Notes: generated by a model not told the origin, from the sequence alone. 64,000 bases of DNA from Burkholderia paludis (GCF_000732615.1 NZ_JPGL01000006.1:186001-250000), one strand, 5' to 3'. Positions 9,130 to 17,896 are shown, counted from the stretch's first letter. Program-made: numbers and translations.

Positions 9130-9462
9130 TCAGCCCTTCGGGACGACGTCGATTCGCAGCGCGTCGCCGCCGGCGACGATCGCCAGCAGGCGATCGACGT
9201 TCGGATGGGCGCCCGGGCGGTTGCGCGCGTCGGCCGTGTGTTCGGCGAACACCGCGAGGCCGTGTTCGGCGGCTTGCGCGTCGAGCGTGCCGAATGCCTG
9301 CTTCAGGTAGTGGTACACCGCGAGCGAGCCCTGTTTGCCCGGCTGGTTTTCGATGGTCGCGACCACGTCGCCGTTCGCGCCGACGAGATCGATGCGTGCG
9401 ATGCCATCGATGGCCGGCAATTGCGCGAGGTTGTCCTTGAATACTGCGGTCGGTTGAATCAC
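9130..9462 (-). CDS. DUF2322 family protein
   Basis: 110 residues from a GTG preceded by GGAG at 8 nt. The body (FKDNLAQLPAIDGIARIDL, then IENQPGKQGSLAVYHYL) matches my memory of the small cytosolic DUF2322 family. That family has no known role. The C-terminus VDRLLAIVAGGDALRIDVV is intact. It could be co-transcribed with the secreted-protein gene 70 bp downstream. Confidence 0.68.
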   Translation of the reverse strand: MIQPTAVFKDNLAQLPAIDGIARIDLVGANGDVVATIENQPGKQGSLAVYHYLKQAFGTLDAQAAEHGLAVFAEHTADARNRPGAHPNVDRLLAIVAGGDALRIDVVPKG

Positions 9463-9685
9463 TGAAAACACTCCGTCGGTTCGGTCATGAGCCACCGTGC
9501 GTGGCCGACCGTATCTTATCCGATCGGCTTCGGCGCACCCGTACGCGCGCGGCGGCCGGCGGTGCGCCGTGCGAGCGCTGCGCCCACGCGCATGCGACGA
9601 TGAGGTGGTTCCGGTGGTTCCGGTGGGTTCCGGCGAATTCGGCACGGCACGGCCGGGGCCCCGCCGCGCCGGCCGCCGCATTCGA

Positions 9686-10393
9686 CTAGTGTGCGGCGCC
9701 AACCGGCGCGCCGGCCTCGCGCGAACGCTCGATGTCGGGGCTGCGATATGCGCGCTCGGGAATCTCGGCGAGCCGCGACGCGTGCACCTGCCGCGGTTCG
9801 AGGCCGTAGAACTTCTGGAAGCTCATGATCAGCGGCGACCACTTGTCCGGATCGATACGATCCGGATCGCCGTCCATCAGCAGATCGGGGTGGACGTGTA
9901 CGCGCTGGATGCGCAACTCGAACACGCGGATGTGGCCGCGCAGGTCGGCCGCTTCCTCGCCGATCCCGTGCGTGGCCGCGACCATCGCCTCCATGTGCAC
10001 CGGGCATTCGAGCGCGCGCGGCGGCGCGACGGTGTGCGACGCGGCCGCGGTCAACCCGGCCGTGCCGAATTTGTCGGGTTCGAACACGTATCCTCGCGCG
10101 CGCTTGCCGTCGGGCACCGGCCAGGTGCCGGTGGTACGCGCGATGCGGTCGACCGCGTGCGCTTGTGCCGACGACGGCAGGTTCAGCACGCATTCGCCGG
10201 TGCGCAGCAGGTTGCGGGTGGTCTGCGAACTGGCCGCGATGCCGATCACGCCGCGCCAGCCGAGCCAGAACGCGGACGAGATCGGCGCGAGGTTGGCGGT
10301 GCCGTTCTCGTTCAGCGTGCTGACCAGCACGACAGGCGTGCCGAAATAGAGGATGTTCGGTTCGGCGACGCAATGCGGTGCATTCACATTCAT
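9686..10393 (-). CDS. Flavin reductase-like domain protein (DIM6/NTAB type)
   Basis: 235 residues starting at MNVNAPHCV with GAGG 9 nt upstream. The FMN-binding split-barrel pattern is visible: VVLVSTLNENGTANLAPISSA (about 22-42) and AASSQTTRNLLRTGECVLNLP. The family reduces free FMN/FAD with NAD(P)H, often for a partner monooxygenase. No monooxygenase lies nearby, so a partner cannot be named. The C-terminal extension of about 60 residues (SFQKFYGLEPRQVHASRLAE) is seen in the longer members. Divergent from the thioredoxin-like gene. Confidence 0.82.
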   Translation of the reverse strand: MNVNAPHCVAEPNILYFGTPVVLVSTLNENGTANLAPISSAFWLGWRGVIGIAASSQTTRNLLRTGECVLNLPSSAQAHAVDRIARTTGTWPVPDGKRARGYVFEPDKFGTAGLTAAASHTVAPPRALECPVHMEAMVAATHGIGEEAADLRGHIRVFELRIQRVHVHPDLLMDGDPDRIDPDKWSPLIMSFQKFYGLEPRQVHASRLAEIPERAYRSPDIERSREAGAPVGAAH

Positions 10394-10612
10394 GATCGGG
10401 GCCCTCGTTGACGGATCAGGTCGCATGCTGACCGTGTCCCGGCGGCGCGGCGCTCCGAATCTTGTCATGTCATTCCGGACGGCGCGCGCAGGCAGGCGCC
10501 GGACCGGCCGGCGTCACGCACGCTTTTCCGCTACAGTAGGAAACCGCAGGCCGCGCCCGCCGCACCATGCACACGGGGCGTGCCACGTTCCGCCACCGCA
10601 CACGAGGGCCCG

Positions 10613-10939
10613 ATGGACACCGAGCAACGCTACACCGCCAATGCGCCGACGCGCGCGGAAGTCGACGCACTGGGCGGTACAACCGTGATCGAATTCGGCA
10701 CGAACTGGTGCGGGATCTGCGCGGCCGCGCAGCCCGCGATCGTCGCGTCGTTCGCCGCGCATCCCGCCGTGCGGCACCTGAAGATCGAGGACGGCCCGGG
10801 CCGCCCGCTCGGCCGCTCGTTTCGCGTGAAGCTATGGCCGACGCTGGTGTTCCTGCGCGACGGCGTCGAGGTCGCCCGCGTCGTGCGCCCCGCCGACGCG
10901 AAGCAGATCGAAGCCGACGGCTTCGCCGCGCTGGCCTGA
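10613..10939 (+). CDS. Thioredoxin-like protein (WCGIC active site)
   Basis: 108 residues starting MDTEQRYTA, with GAGGG directly upstream. The active site is NWCGIC (about residues 36-41), in place of the canonical WCGPC, followed by the usual helix and the cis-Pro segment KLWPTLVFLRDG. It lacks a signal peptide, so it is probably a cytosolic disulfide reductase. The Ile between the two cysteines should alter redox potential relative to classical thioredoxin. The YjbQ gene starts 11 bp after its stop, so the two form an operon. Confidence 0.85.
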   Translation: MDTEQRYTANAPTRAEVDALGGTTVIEFGTNWCGICAAAQPAIVASFAAHPAVRHLKIEDGPGRPLGRSFRVKLWPTLVFLRDGVEVARVVRPADAKQIEADGFAALA

Positions 10940-10950
10940 CGCCGCCGGTC

Positions 10951-11370
10951 ATGCAACAGGCCATCACGCACATCGCGGTCGACACGCGCGGCAGCGGCCT
11001 CGTCGAATTCACGCCGCAAGTGCGCGCGTTCGTCGATCAGCAGGCGATCCGCACGGGCCTGCTCACGGTGTTCTGCCGGCATACGTCGGCATCGCTGCTG
11101 ATCCAGGAAAACGCAGATCCGTCGGTGCGGCGCGATCTCGAACGCTACTTCGCGGCGCTCGCGCCCGAGGACGACACACGCTACGAGCACGACACCGAAG
11201 GCGCCGACGACATGCCCGCGCACCTGCGCACGGCGCTCACGCAGGTGCAGTTGTCGATCCCGGTCGAACGCGGGCGCATGGTGCTTGGCACCTGGCAGGG
11301 CATCTACCTGTTCGAGCATCGGCGCGCGGCGCACCGGCGCGACATCGTGCTGCACCTGATCGGCGAATAG
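10951..11370 (+). CDS. yjbQ: YjbQ family protein (UPF0047, secondary thiamine-phosphate synthase type)
   Basis: 139 residues. The family core FCRHTSASLLIQENADPSVRRDL contains the conserved His and Asn, followed by LGTWQGIYLFEHRR near the C-terminus. The family is a trimeric UPF0047 enzyme for which thiamin-phosphate synthase activity has been reported in E. coli YjbQ; the true role is unsettled. It follows the thioredoxin-like gene by 11 bp. Confidence 0.86.
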   Translation: MQQAITHIAVDTRGSGLVEFTPQVRAFVDQQAIRTGLLTVFCRHTSASLLIQENADPSVRRDLERYFAALAPEDDTRYEHDTEGADDMPAHLRTALTQVQLSIPVERGRMVLGTWQGIYLFEHRRAAHRRDIVLHLIGE

Positions 11371-11420
11371 GCGAGCAGGCAGGCGCGCCCAACCGCTCGC
11401 GCGGCATGCGGCGCACCGGT

Positions 11421-13241
11421 TCAGCCGAGCAGCTTCTCGACGAGCGCGCCGAGTTCTCGCAGGTGGACGGGTTTGGGCAGGAATGCGTCGAACACGTGCT
11501 TGTCCTCGCGCAGCGCGGCCGATTCATACGCGCTGACGCCGAGGATCGCCGGATGGCGGCCGTCGTCGTCGGGTTGCGCGACGGCGCGAATGCGCCGTGC
11601 GACTTCGAAGCCGCTCAGGTCCGGCAGTTCCAGGTCGAGCACCACGATGTCGTAGCGGCCCGTGCCGAAGCGCGCGACGCCGTCCTGGCCGGTGCCGCAC
11701 AGGTCGGCTTCGATGCCGAGCGCCGCCAGCATCGCGCCGATCGTTTCGCGCGCGTTGTCGTTGTCGTCCACCACCAGCGCGCGCCGGCCGCGGAGCGCGG
11801 GCGCGTGCGGCAGCGCGGGCGCTTCACCGGCCGCGTGGCCGGCCGTGTCGATGCCGGGGACTTCGACGGGCAGCGTCACGATGAATTCGCTGCCCTCGCC
11901 GACCACGCTGCGCACGTCCACATGCCCGCGCAGCGTCGTCACGATCTCGCGCACGACCGCGAGCCCCATGCCGATTCCGTCTACGTGCAGCCCGACCGCG
12001 TCGTTCGCGCGGTAGAACGGCTCGAAGATCTTCGACAGGTGCTGCTTCGCGATGCCGGCGCCCGTGTCGCGCACGGCGATCCTGACCTGCTGGCCGGCCG
12101 GCGCGTCGGCGAGCATGATCGACGCGTGGATCGATCCGCCGAGCGTGTACTTGACCGAGTTCTCGATCAGGTTCGACAGCACCTGCCGCAACAGCTTGCG
12201 ATCGGTGCGGATCGCGAGATCGGGCGGCTCGACGAACTGCGCGATCGCGATCCGCTTGGCCGCCATCTTCTCGCGCAGCGGCTCGATTGCTTCGGCGAGC
12301 AGCGGCGCCATGCCGACCGCTTCGAGTTCGGCGAGGCGTTTCGTCGAGCGCAGCTTGATGTAGTCGGTCAGGTCCTTGACGAGCGCCTCGAGCGACAGCG
12401 CGGAATTCTGCAGCCGCCGGATCGTCTTCAGGTTCGCGTCGGACTGCGGGCGCGCGAGCAGGATCTCGATCGATCCGCAGATCGCCTGCAGCGGCGTGCG
12501 CAGCTCGTGGCTGACCATCCCGAGGAAGGCGTTCTTCGCCTCGATCATCTCGAACGCCCGGTCGGACGCCTTGCGCTCCGCGTCGAGCGCCGCATCCTGA
12601 CGTTCGAGCAGGTCGTCGCGGGTGCGCATCGTATAGAACAGCATCAGGAACAGCGAGCACAGCATGACGCCGAGCACGCCGCCGAGAATCAGGATCGCCC
12701 GCTGCTTGTTCCTCAACTGATGGAACGTGAAGTCGCGCTGCGCCATCTCGATCGCACGGAAGTCGTTCGCGAGGCCGTTGACCTTCGGCCAGTACGCGCT
12801 GACGTCGTCGATCACGTTCTGCGCATTCTTCGGCGTCTGGCGCAGCAGCGGCACTTCCTGCTTCAGGCGCGCCATGAATTCGCCGAGCGCCTCGATCTCG
12901 TTGCGCGCGCGCGGGATGCGCAGCCAGTATTCCGACACTTCGGACGGCCGCTGCAGGAATCCGAACGATACCGACAGGCTGTCGAGCTGCATCTGCACGT
13001 GGTCGAAGTCGTCGTCCTCGCCCGTGGCGTAGAGGATCAGTTGCCGGTCGAACCGCGTATAGACGTTCCGGTACTGCGCGGCCGTCCAGAACACGCCTTC
13101 GCGCGGCCCTTCGAGCACGCCCTCGTTGACCGAAGTCGCAAGCAGGTCCCACAGCAGGACCGCCCACGCGGCGCATCCGGCGATCCACAGCGTCCCGAGG
13201 ATCAGGAGGATCTTGCGGTTCTTCCAGCGCCGGCGTTTCAT
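11421..13241 (-). CDS. Hybrid sensor histidine kinase/response regulator
   Basis: 606 residues. Two transmembrane helices (about 11-30 and 182-204) bracket a periplasmic domain of roughly 150 residues. The HisKA phospho-acceptor is H245 in MVSHELRTPL. The ATPase domain shows the N box (NLIENSVKYT, about 357-366) and G boxes (DTGAGI, GIGMGLAVV). The C-terminal receiver has DD at 492-493 and phospho-acceptor D536 in VVLDLELPDLSG. It is the last gene of a three-gene operon: its ATG lies 13 bp after the stop of the secreted molybdopterin-fold protein, which may act as its periplasmic accessory or ligand-binding partner. Confidence 0.88.
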   Translation of the reverse strand: MKRRRWKNRKILLILGTLWIAGCAAWAVLLWDLLATSVNEGVLEGPREGVFWTAAQYRNVYTRFDRQLILYATGEDDDFDHVQMQLDSLSVSFGFLQRPSEVSEYWLRIPRARNEIEALGEFMARLKQEVPLLRQTPKNAQNVIDDVSAYWPKVNGLANDFRAIEMAQRDFTFHQLRNKQRAILILGGVLGVMLCSLFLMLFYTMRTRDDLLERQDAALDAERKASDRAFEMIEAKNAFLGMVSHELRTPLQAICGSIEILLARPQSDANLKTIRRLQNSALSLEALVKDLTDYIKLRSTKRLAELEAVGMAPLLAEAIEPLREKMAAKRIAIAQFVEPPDLAIRTDRKLLRQVLSNLIENSVKYTLGGSIHASIMLADAPAGQQVRIAVRDTGAGIAKQHLSKIFEPFYRANDAVGLHVDGIGMGLAVVREIVTTLRGHVDVRSVVGEGSEFIVTLPVEVPGIDTAGHAAGEAPALPHAPALRGRRALVVDDNDNARETIGAMLAALGIEADLCGTGQDGVARFGTGRYDIVVLDLELPDLSGFEVARRIRAVAQPDDDGRHPAILGVSAYESAALREDKHVFDAFLPKPVHLRELGALVEKLLG

Positions 13242-13254
13242 CTTGCGTGCAGGC

Positions 13255-13758
13255 TCACTTCACGGTCAGGCCGATGATCTGCCACGCGAACTTCGCTTCG
13301 CCGAGCGGCGTCTTCAGGTCGTCGGGATACTGGTCGCGCGGATACATGATCCACAGCGGGCCGTAGTTGTCGTTGCCGAGCACCTTGCCGTTCATCGTTC
13401 GCGCGAGGATCACGCCGTACCGGTCGGCGTCCGCCACGGGAATCGTGAACGTGTACTCGTCGATGCAGCGGAACTCGATCTGCGTGCCGTGCGCGCCGAC
13501 GGTCTTCAGCACGTCGGACAGCCGCGGGCCGGTGAAGGTCGCCTTCGGCGTCCAGCTCGTCGACGTGACGATCGTGTACTGCGGCAGCGCCATCAGCGCC
13601 TGCTCGGAGAACACGTAGACCTTCCTGCCCGGCTGGTTGGTCCTGTCGATCCTGCCGTCGACGGTGAACGTAAAGGACGAGGCGGCCCATGACGCGGCCG
13701 CCATGCCGAGCAGGCAGGCCGTCAGCAGGCGCTTGATCCAGATGGTCGAAACTCGCAT
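13255..13758 (-). CDS. Secreted oxidoreductase-type molybdopterin-binding fold protein
   Basis: 167 residues with a signal peptide (RLLTACLLGMAAASWAAS). The mature domain reads like the small stand-alone form of the sulfite-oxidase molybdopterin-binding fold: PRLSDVLKTVGAHG, a single Cys in IEFRCIDEYTFTIP, and YGPLWIMYPRDQYP. The family binds a molybdopterin cofactor in full-length enzymes; this short version lacks other domains and may be a sensor rather than an enzyme. It sits between a regulator and a hybrid kinase, which favours a periplasmic signal-binding role. That role is inferred. Confidence 0.75.
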   Translation of the reverse strand: MRVSTIWIKRLLTACLLGMAAASWAASSFTFTVDGRIDRTNQPGRKVYVFSEQALMALPQYTIVTSTSWTPKATFTGPRLSDVLKTVGAHGTQIEFRCIDEYTFTIPVADADRYGVILARTMNGKVLGNDNYGPLWIMYPRDQYPDDLKTPLGEAKFAWQIIGLTVK

Positions 13759-13799
13759 GTCATTCCCTCGGTCGTGTCTTGATTGGTTTTGTGGGGGGC

Positions 13800-14672
13800 T
13801 CAGTTTGCGGCGGCCGTGGCCGGCAGCGCGATCTTCAGTTCGCGCGCCACTTCGGCGAACAGGATCGGCAGGCGGACCGGCTTTTCTTCGCAGCGCGCGT
13901 TGTAGTGCGACACGATGTGCGCGATCTCGTCCTCGCTCGCTTCCCCGGTCGAAATCTTGCCGGTCAGCAGGAAGATCGGCGCACCGCTGTTCTCGCTCGA
14001 ACGGATGCCGCGCACGAGTTCGGCGGCCGTCTGGTCGCCGAGCATCCAGTCGAGGATGTAGCCGTCGAAATCCTCGACCTCCAGCGCCTTGCGGAACGTC
14101 GCGCCGTCGAAATACGGAATCGCGTTCACGCCTTTCTCGATGAAATACTCACACACCGTTTCGGCGACGTCCTGCGAATCGTCGACCACGGCGATCCGGG
14201 CCGCGTACACGTTGGGCTGGCTCGAGCGCAACTCGATGACGTCGACCGCATACGTGCGCCCCTCGCGTGCGTGCTGACGCTCCGTCACGATCCATTCGCC
14301 CTGCCACTGCAGCGCGACGAAATCCGTGTCGATCTGGCTGCTGGCCTTGGTCGAGATCGCAGCCCGGCAGCGGAAGCGGCGCGATTCGATCACGAGCGTC
14401 GCGTCGATCATCTCGGCCGCGACCGGCTGCGCGCCCTTGTCGTCGAGCAGGATCGCGGGCGGCACGCCGAAGTGCGTCGCGATGTCCTGCAACTGCGACA
14501 GGTTCCACGGGATCAGGCCTTTCATCTTGCGCGTGACGACCGAGAAACTGAGGCCCAGCACGTTCGCGATGGTCGTGTTGTGACTGCGTGGCGGAATGCC
14601 GTTCCGGGTCAGAAGGTCGCGCACCTTGGTGGCGGTGATGAGATCGACGTTGGCCTGCTCGCTGTTGGACAT
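13800..14672 (-). CDS. Response regulator with N-terminal HTH and C-terminal receiver (BetR-like)
   Basis: 290 residues from the ATG at 14672 (GGAG upstream). The order is unusual: an N-terminal Cro/BetR-like helix-turn-helix (about 15-75, NTTIANVLGLSFSVVTRKMKG), a linker domain (about 85-150), then a C-terminal receiver (about 158-285) with acidic pair VVDDS and phospho-acceptor D208 in YILDWMLGD. Most regulators have the receiver first. It heads the operon with the molybdopterin-fold protein (41 bp gap) and the hybrid kinase, and so is their probable output. Confidence 0.83.
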   Translation of the reverse strand: MSNSEQANVDLITATKVRDLLTRNGIPPRSHNTTIANVLGLSFSVVTRKMKGLIPWNLSQLQDIATHFGVPPAILLDDKGAQPVAAEMIDATLVIESRRFRCRAAISTKASSQIDTDFVALQWQGEWIVTERQHAREGRTYAVDVIELRSSQPNVYAARIAVVDDSQDVAETVCEYFIEKGVNAIPYFDGATFRKALEVEDFDGYILDWMLGDQTAAELVRGIRSSENSGAPIFLLTGKISTGEASEDEIAHIVSHYNARCEEKPVRLPILFAEVARELKIALPATAAAN

Positions 14673-14707
14673 CTCGATGGGGTCTCCAGGGGTTTTTGGC
14701 GAGGAAC

Positions 14708-14735
14708 AGCATATCAAAAGTGACGCGCCATGCAA
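14708..14735 (-). promoter_or_regulatory. Candidate promoter of the HTH-receiver operon
   Basis: On the minus strand TTGCAT (-35), a 16-bp spacer and TATGCT (-10) lie about 36 nt upstream of the ATG at 14672. Sigma-70-like by eye only. Confidence 0.35.
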
Positions 14736-14756
14736 GCTTTGAAAAAGCGAATGACC

Positions 14757-14784
14757 TTGACATGCCATTTTTCTGCATTATTAT
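14757..14784 (+). promoter_or_regulatory. Candidate sigma-70 promoter toward the Sel1 lipoprotein gene
   Basis: TTGACA, 16 bp, TATTAT in an AT-rich island, facing the Sel1-repeat gene at 15034. It would give a 5' leader of about 240 nt. The rest of this 361-bp gap shows no ORF of interest. Confidence 0.4.
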
Positions 14785-15033
14785 TGCTCACCACGTCACT
14801 ATTGTTTGTCGCGTCATGTTTGGAGACCGTTGCCGACGGCAGTCGGCGCTGCGATAGGCGGTATTAGGTAGTGACAGATCGATTCGAAGAGAGAACCTGA
14901 GAGAGCCTTGGGGTGCGTGACGGTGCTGGCGGATTATATTCGCCGCGCCGCGCGCAACCGGGTATAGGGCGTGCTCCCGGGGGTGGGATGGCTCGAAGAA
15001 TTGCGGCGCCAATAAAACCTGAGGAAAGTACCA

Positions 15034-15624
15034 ATGTATCGCCGTTTACTCGCACCGGGGCTGCTGATGCTGCTGCTGGCCGCGTGCGCGCAGGATCCTT
15101 CCGTGACCAATAACACGGTGCGGATCTGCGACGACACAGGTTGCTCCGATCGTCCAAAAGATCAGGTGTCCTACCAAAAGAAGGACGATGCGGATGACCG
15201 CGAAGATCCGCGGATCGTCGCGCTGAAGCAGGCCGCGAAGGCCCAGCCGAAGGCTGCCTACGACCTCGGCCTGCGCTATTTCCGCGGCGACGGCGTGCGT
15301 CAGGACAGCTATCAGGCACTCAAGTGGATGCGCGACGCGGCCGAGCGCGGCGACCTGCAGGCGCAGAAGGCGCTCGGCAGTTTCTACCTGTTCGGCCTCG
15401 AGGAAATGGGCTCCGATCCGCGCGAAGCGGACAAGTGGCTGTCGATCGCAGCGGGGCGCGGCGACAAGGAATCGAAGAAACTGCTCGACCTTGCCCGCAA
15501 GGCCAAGAAGGAAGACGAAGAAGACTGGAAATGGCGCACGCAGTGGCGTGACGTCTATTACGGCTACTGGTACTCGGGCTATCAGTACTACGGCGTCTGG
15601 CATCAGACGTACTGGTACTACTGA
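15034..15624 (+). CDS. Sel1-repeat lipoprotein with a Trp/Tyr-rich tail
   Basis: 196 residues. A lipoprotein signal peptide ends in LLAAC (Cys18), so it is probably lipid-anchored in the envelope. Two Sel1/TPR-like repeats follow (KAAYDLGLRYFRGDGVRQD and the next, about 66-150), which normally mediate protein contacts. After a charged linker (KAKKEDEEDWK) the last 32 residues contain 6 Trp and 10 Tyr (for example WRDVYYGYWYSGYQYYGVW), an unusual aromatic tail. The start has GAGGAAAG just upstream. It is the first of three successive lipoprotein genes. Confidence 0.85.
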   Translation: MYRRLLAPGLLMLLLAACAQDPSVTNNTVRICDDTGCSDRPKDQVSYQKKDDADDREDPRIVALKQAAKAQPKAAYDLGLRYFRGDGVRQDSYQALKWMRDAAERGDLQAQKALGSFYLFGLEEMGSDPREADKWLSIAAGRGDKESKKLLDLARKAKKEDEEDWKWRTQWRDVYYGYWYSGYQYYGVWHQTYWYY

Positions 15625-15740
15625 CCGGACCTGAAGCAACGGGCGGCAGCGGGGAGACCACCATCGCGCCATGCCCGGGGGGCTTACGAAGTTCGCACGA
15701 ACACATAAGCCGAACAACGACACTATCGATCGACAACGAC

Positions 15741-16568
15741 ATGAAGACCATCTTTTCCCAACGTCTTACTCAAGGTGCGCTTGCCGCGGCGCTGTGCGCG
15801 TCCGTGGCGGGTTGCGGCGGCATGGTGACGCCCGGCGGCCAGAACGTCGGCGTGACGGGCGCGGCCGCGGGCGGCGCGAGCGCCGGCGCCGATTCGGGGC
15901 TGCAGCGCTGCGCGTCGCCGCTCGGCACGATCGCCGTCGACGACGGCCGTAACGCCGACTGGTGGGGCCCGTTCGGCAGCGCGACCAAGATGACGTCGAT
16001 CGACCCGCTGCTGCGCCTGGCCGTCCAGCAGTCGAACTGCTTCGTGATCACCTCGATCGGCAACCAGAAGAGCGACGCGCGCCTGTCGCGCATCACGGAA
16101 CTGCAGCGCAACTCGGGCGAGTATCGCGCGGGCTCGAAGCAGCAGAAGGGCCAGCGTGTCGCGGCCGACTACTACATGGAACCGCAGATCATCATCAACG
16201 ATTCGCCGATCGGCGGCATCGGCAGCATGATCGGCGGGCTGATCGGCAACAGCGCGGTGGCGGCGGTGGCCGGGCACCTGCAGTCGAAGGCGTCGGTCGT
16301 CACGCTGACGCTGTTCGACGTGCGCTCGGCCGTGCAGATCGCGGCGTCGGAAGGCAGCTCGACGGCGACCAACTACGGCGCGGCGCTGGGCGGCTTCGGC
16401 GGCGGCGTGGGCGGCGCGCTCGCGGGCTTCTCGACGACGCCGGAAGGCAAGGCGACCGTCGTCGCGTTCATCGACGCGTACAACAAGATGGTCATCGCAC
16501 TGCGCAGCTACAAGGCGCAGGACGTCAAGGGCGGCCTCGGCCGCGGCGGCCAGCTCCAGGTCAACTGA
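15741..16568 (+). CDS. CsgG/HfaB-like outer-membrane lipoprotein
   Basis: 275 residues with lipobox SVAGC. The layout (IAVDD, then a region around LLRLAVQQSNCFVITS, then SRITELQRNSGEY, YYMEPQIIIND and TLTLFDVRSAVQIAASEG) resembles CsgG-type proteins, which in other bacteria form outer-membrane secretion channels or holdfast anchors. Two Gly-rich hydrophobic stretches (IGGIGSMIGGLIGNSAV and GGFGGGVGGALAGF) could be pore or membrane segments. The assignment is moderate; no CsgA, CsgB, CsgE or CsgF was seen nearby. It precedes the repeat lipoprotein gene. Confidence 0.62.
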   Translation: MKTIFSQRLTQGALAAALCASVAGCGGMVTPGGQNVGVTGAAAGGASAGADSGLQRCASPLGTIAVDDGRNADWWGPFGSATKMTSIDPLLRLAVQQSNCFVITSIGNQKSDARLSRITELQRNSGEYRAGSKQQKGQRVAADYYMEPQIIINDSPIGGIGSMIGGLIGNSAVAAVAGHLQSKASVVTLTLFDVRSAVQIAASEGSSTATNYGAALGGFGGGVGGALAGFSTTPEGKATVVAFIDAYNKMVIALRSYKAQDVKGGLGRGGQLQVN

Positions 16569-16574
16569 CGTTTC

Positions 16575-16603
16575 CCGGCCGGCGGTGCGCCGCAGGCCGG
16601 TTT
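16575..16603 (+). terminator. Candidate weak terminator after the CsgG-like gene
   Basis: CCGGCC (16575-16580) pairs with GGCCGG (16595-16600), with an inner GGCG/CGCC stem, followed by TTT. It lies directly after the stop. The T-run is short, so partial read-through into the next gene is likely. Confidence 0.4.
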
Positions 16604-16681
16604 CCGCTTCGCAAGCGTCCGTGCGTGCGGCATGATCCGCGCGCCGGCTTCGTTCGTCCTGTTCGTTTCGAGGGGACCCCG

Positions 16682-17713
16682 ATGAAAACCGTCGCCGTGA
16701 TCGCATTGACCTGTCTCGCGCTGACTGCTTGCGGCGGCGACGACAGCGCTTCGCCCGCGTCGTCCGGCGGCGGCTCGGGCACGAGCAACAATGGCGGCGC
16801 CGGCGGCACGGGCTCAGGCGGTACCGGAAGCGGCGGTTCGGGCGGTTCGGGTGGCGCGGGCGGTTCCGGCGGCGCCACGCTGACGCTGCGCTACGACGCG
16901 CAGCCGACCGCGGCGGACCAGGCGAGCTTCCTGACGCTGCTCAACAGCGAAGGCGCGAAGGGTTACCGCTATCTGGGCGATGACTACTACGACCCGACCA
17001 GCGGCGGGTCGCGCTCGATCTTCGTGAACGACGGCACCGTGCCGACGTACACCTATCAGTTGCAGGCGGCGCCGTCCGACATGACGAGCTTCGTCAACCA
17101 GGCCAACACGCAAGGCGCGAGCGGCTATCGCTTCGAAGGGCCGTACGCGTACGGCTATCTCTATCGCAAGGACGGCGGCTCGCCGGCCACCTACACGTAC
17201 ACGACGGCCGCCCTGCCGGCCGATTCGAACGCGTTCCTCACGCAGGCCAACGGCCAGGGCCAGTCGGGCTTCTGGTTCCTGGGGCCGATGCAGGTGGGGA
17301 CGGTGCCGTCGTCGCAGGCGAACGTGTACATGAAGAACAACGCGTCGAACTCGACCTATGCGTACGATGCACTGGTGCCGACGACGACCGTCGGCGACTT
17401 CATCGCGCAGGCGAACAGCGAAGGCGCGAAGGGCTATCGCGCGAAGGGCGGGATGGAATTCGGCAGCACGATCTCGTGGGTCTACGTGAAGGACCGGACG
17501 CAATCGTCGACCTTCACGTACCAGTCGGCCGCGATCCAGTCGAGCGGCGCCGGCTTCGTCCAGCAGGCCGATACATTCGGCGCGCAGAGCACCGCGTATC
17601 TGGGCGATCTCGCGCTCGGCGTGTCGACGCCGGTGATGGCATCGTTCTATTTCAAGCCCGCGAACTGCACGGGGTTCCTGTGCACGACGCTCAACCCGCT
17701 CACCCAGAACTGA
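16682..17713 (+). CDS. Lipoprotein with five ~50-residue aromatic repeats
   Basis: 343 residues from the ATG at 16682 (GAGGGGA upstream). Lipobox LTAC at Cys17, then a Gly/Ser linker (about 25-64), then five tandem repeats at about 66-118, 122-166, 170-221, 225-272 and 277-326. Each repeat follows the pattern TYxY...F..QAN..GA.GY...G......Y.K. Two Cys residues close the C-terminus (NCTGFLC). I know no named family for the repeat. Lipid anchor, flexible linker and repeats suggest a surface-exposed binding protein. A strong terminator follows. Confidence 0.8.
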   Translation: MKTVAVIALTCLALTACGGDDSASPASSGGGSGTSNNGGAGGTGSGGTGSGGSGGSGGAGGSGGATLTLRYDAQPTAADQASFLTLLNSEGAKGYRYLGDDYYDPTSGGSRSIFVNDGTVPTYTYQLQAAPSDMTSFVNQANTQGASGYRFEGPYAYGYLYRKDGGSPATYTYTTAALPADSNAFLTQANGQGQSGFWFLGPMQVGTVPSSQANVYMKNNASNSTYAYDALVPTTTVGDFIAQANSEGAKGYRAKGGMEFGSTISWVYVKDRTQSSTFTYQSAAIQSSGAGFVQQADTFGAQSTAYLGDLALGVSTPVMASFYFKPANCTGFLCTTLNPLTQN

Positions 17714-17766
17714 CCGGCCGTCGCCCGACGGCCGACGATGTGCCTCGCCGCCTGAGCGGCGCCTCC

Positions 17767-17804
17767 GCGGGGGTTGCCGCTCGACGGCTCGCCCCCGCCT
17801 TTTT
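17767..17804 (+). terminator. Rho-independent terminator
   Basis: GCGGGGG (17767-17773) pairs with CCCCCGC (17792-17798), with an inner CCG/CGG pair, followed by CTTTTT. It lies about 50 nt after the repeat-lipoprotein stop. Confidence 0.7.
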
Positions 17805-17896
17805 CCCGTTTCCGCATCCTCCCGGTTGCACGTCGGGTGTGCCGTGCACGCAGCCTGAACGCGCCCTGGCGCGCCCTTTTTCCACGTCGAGTCTAG

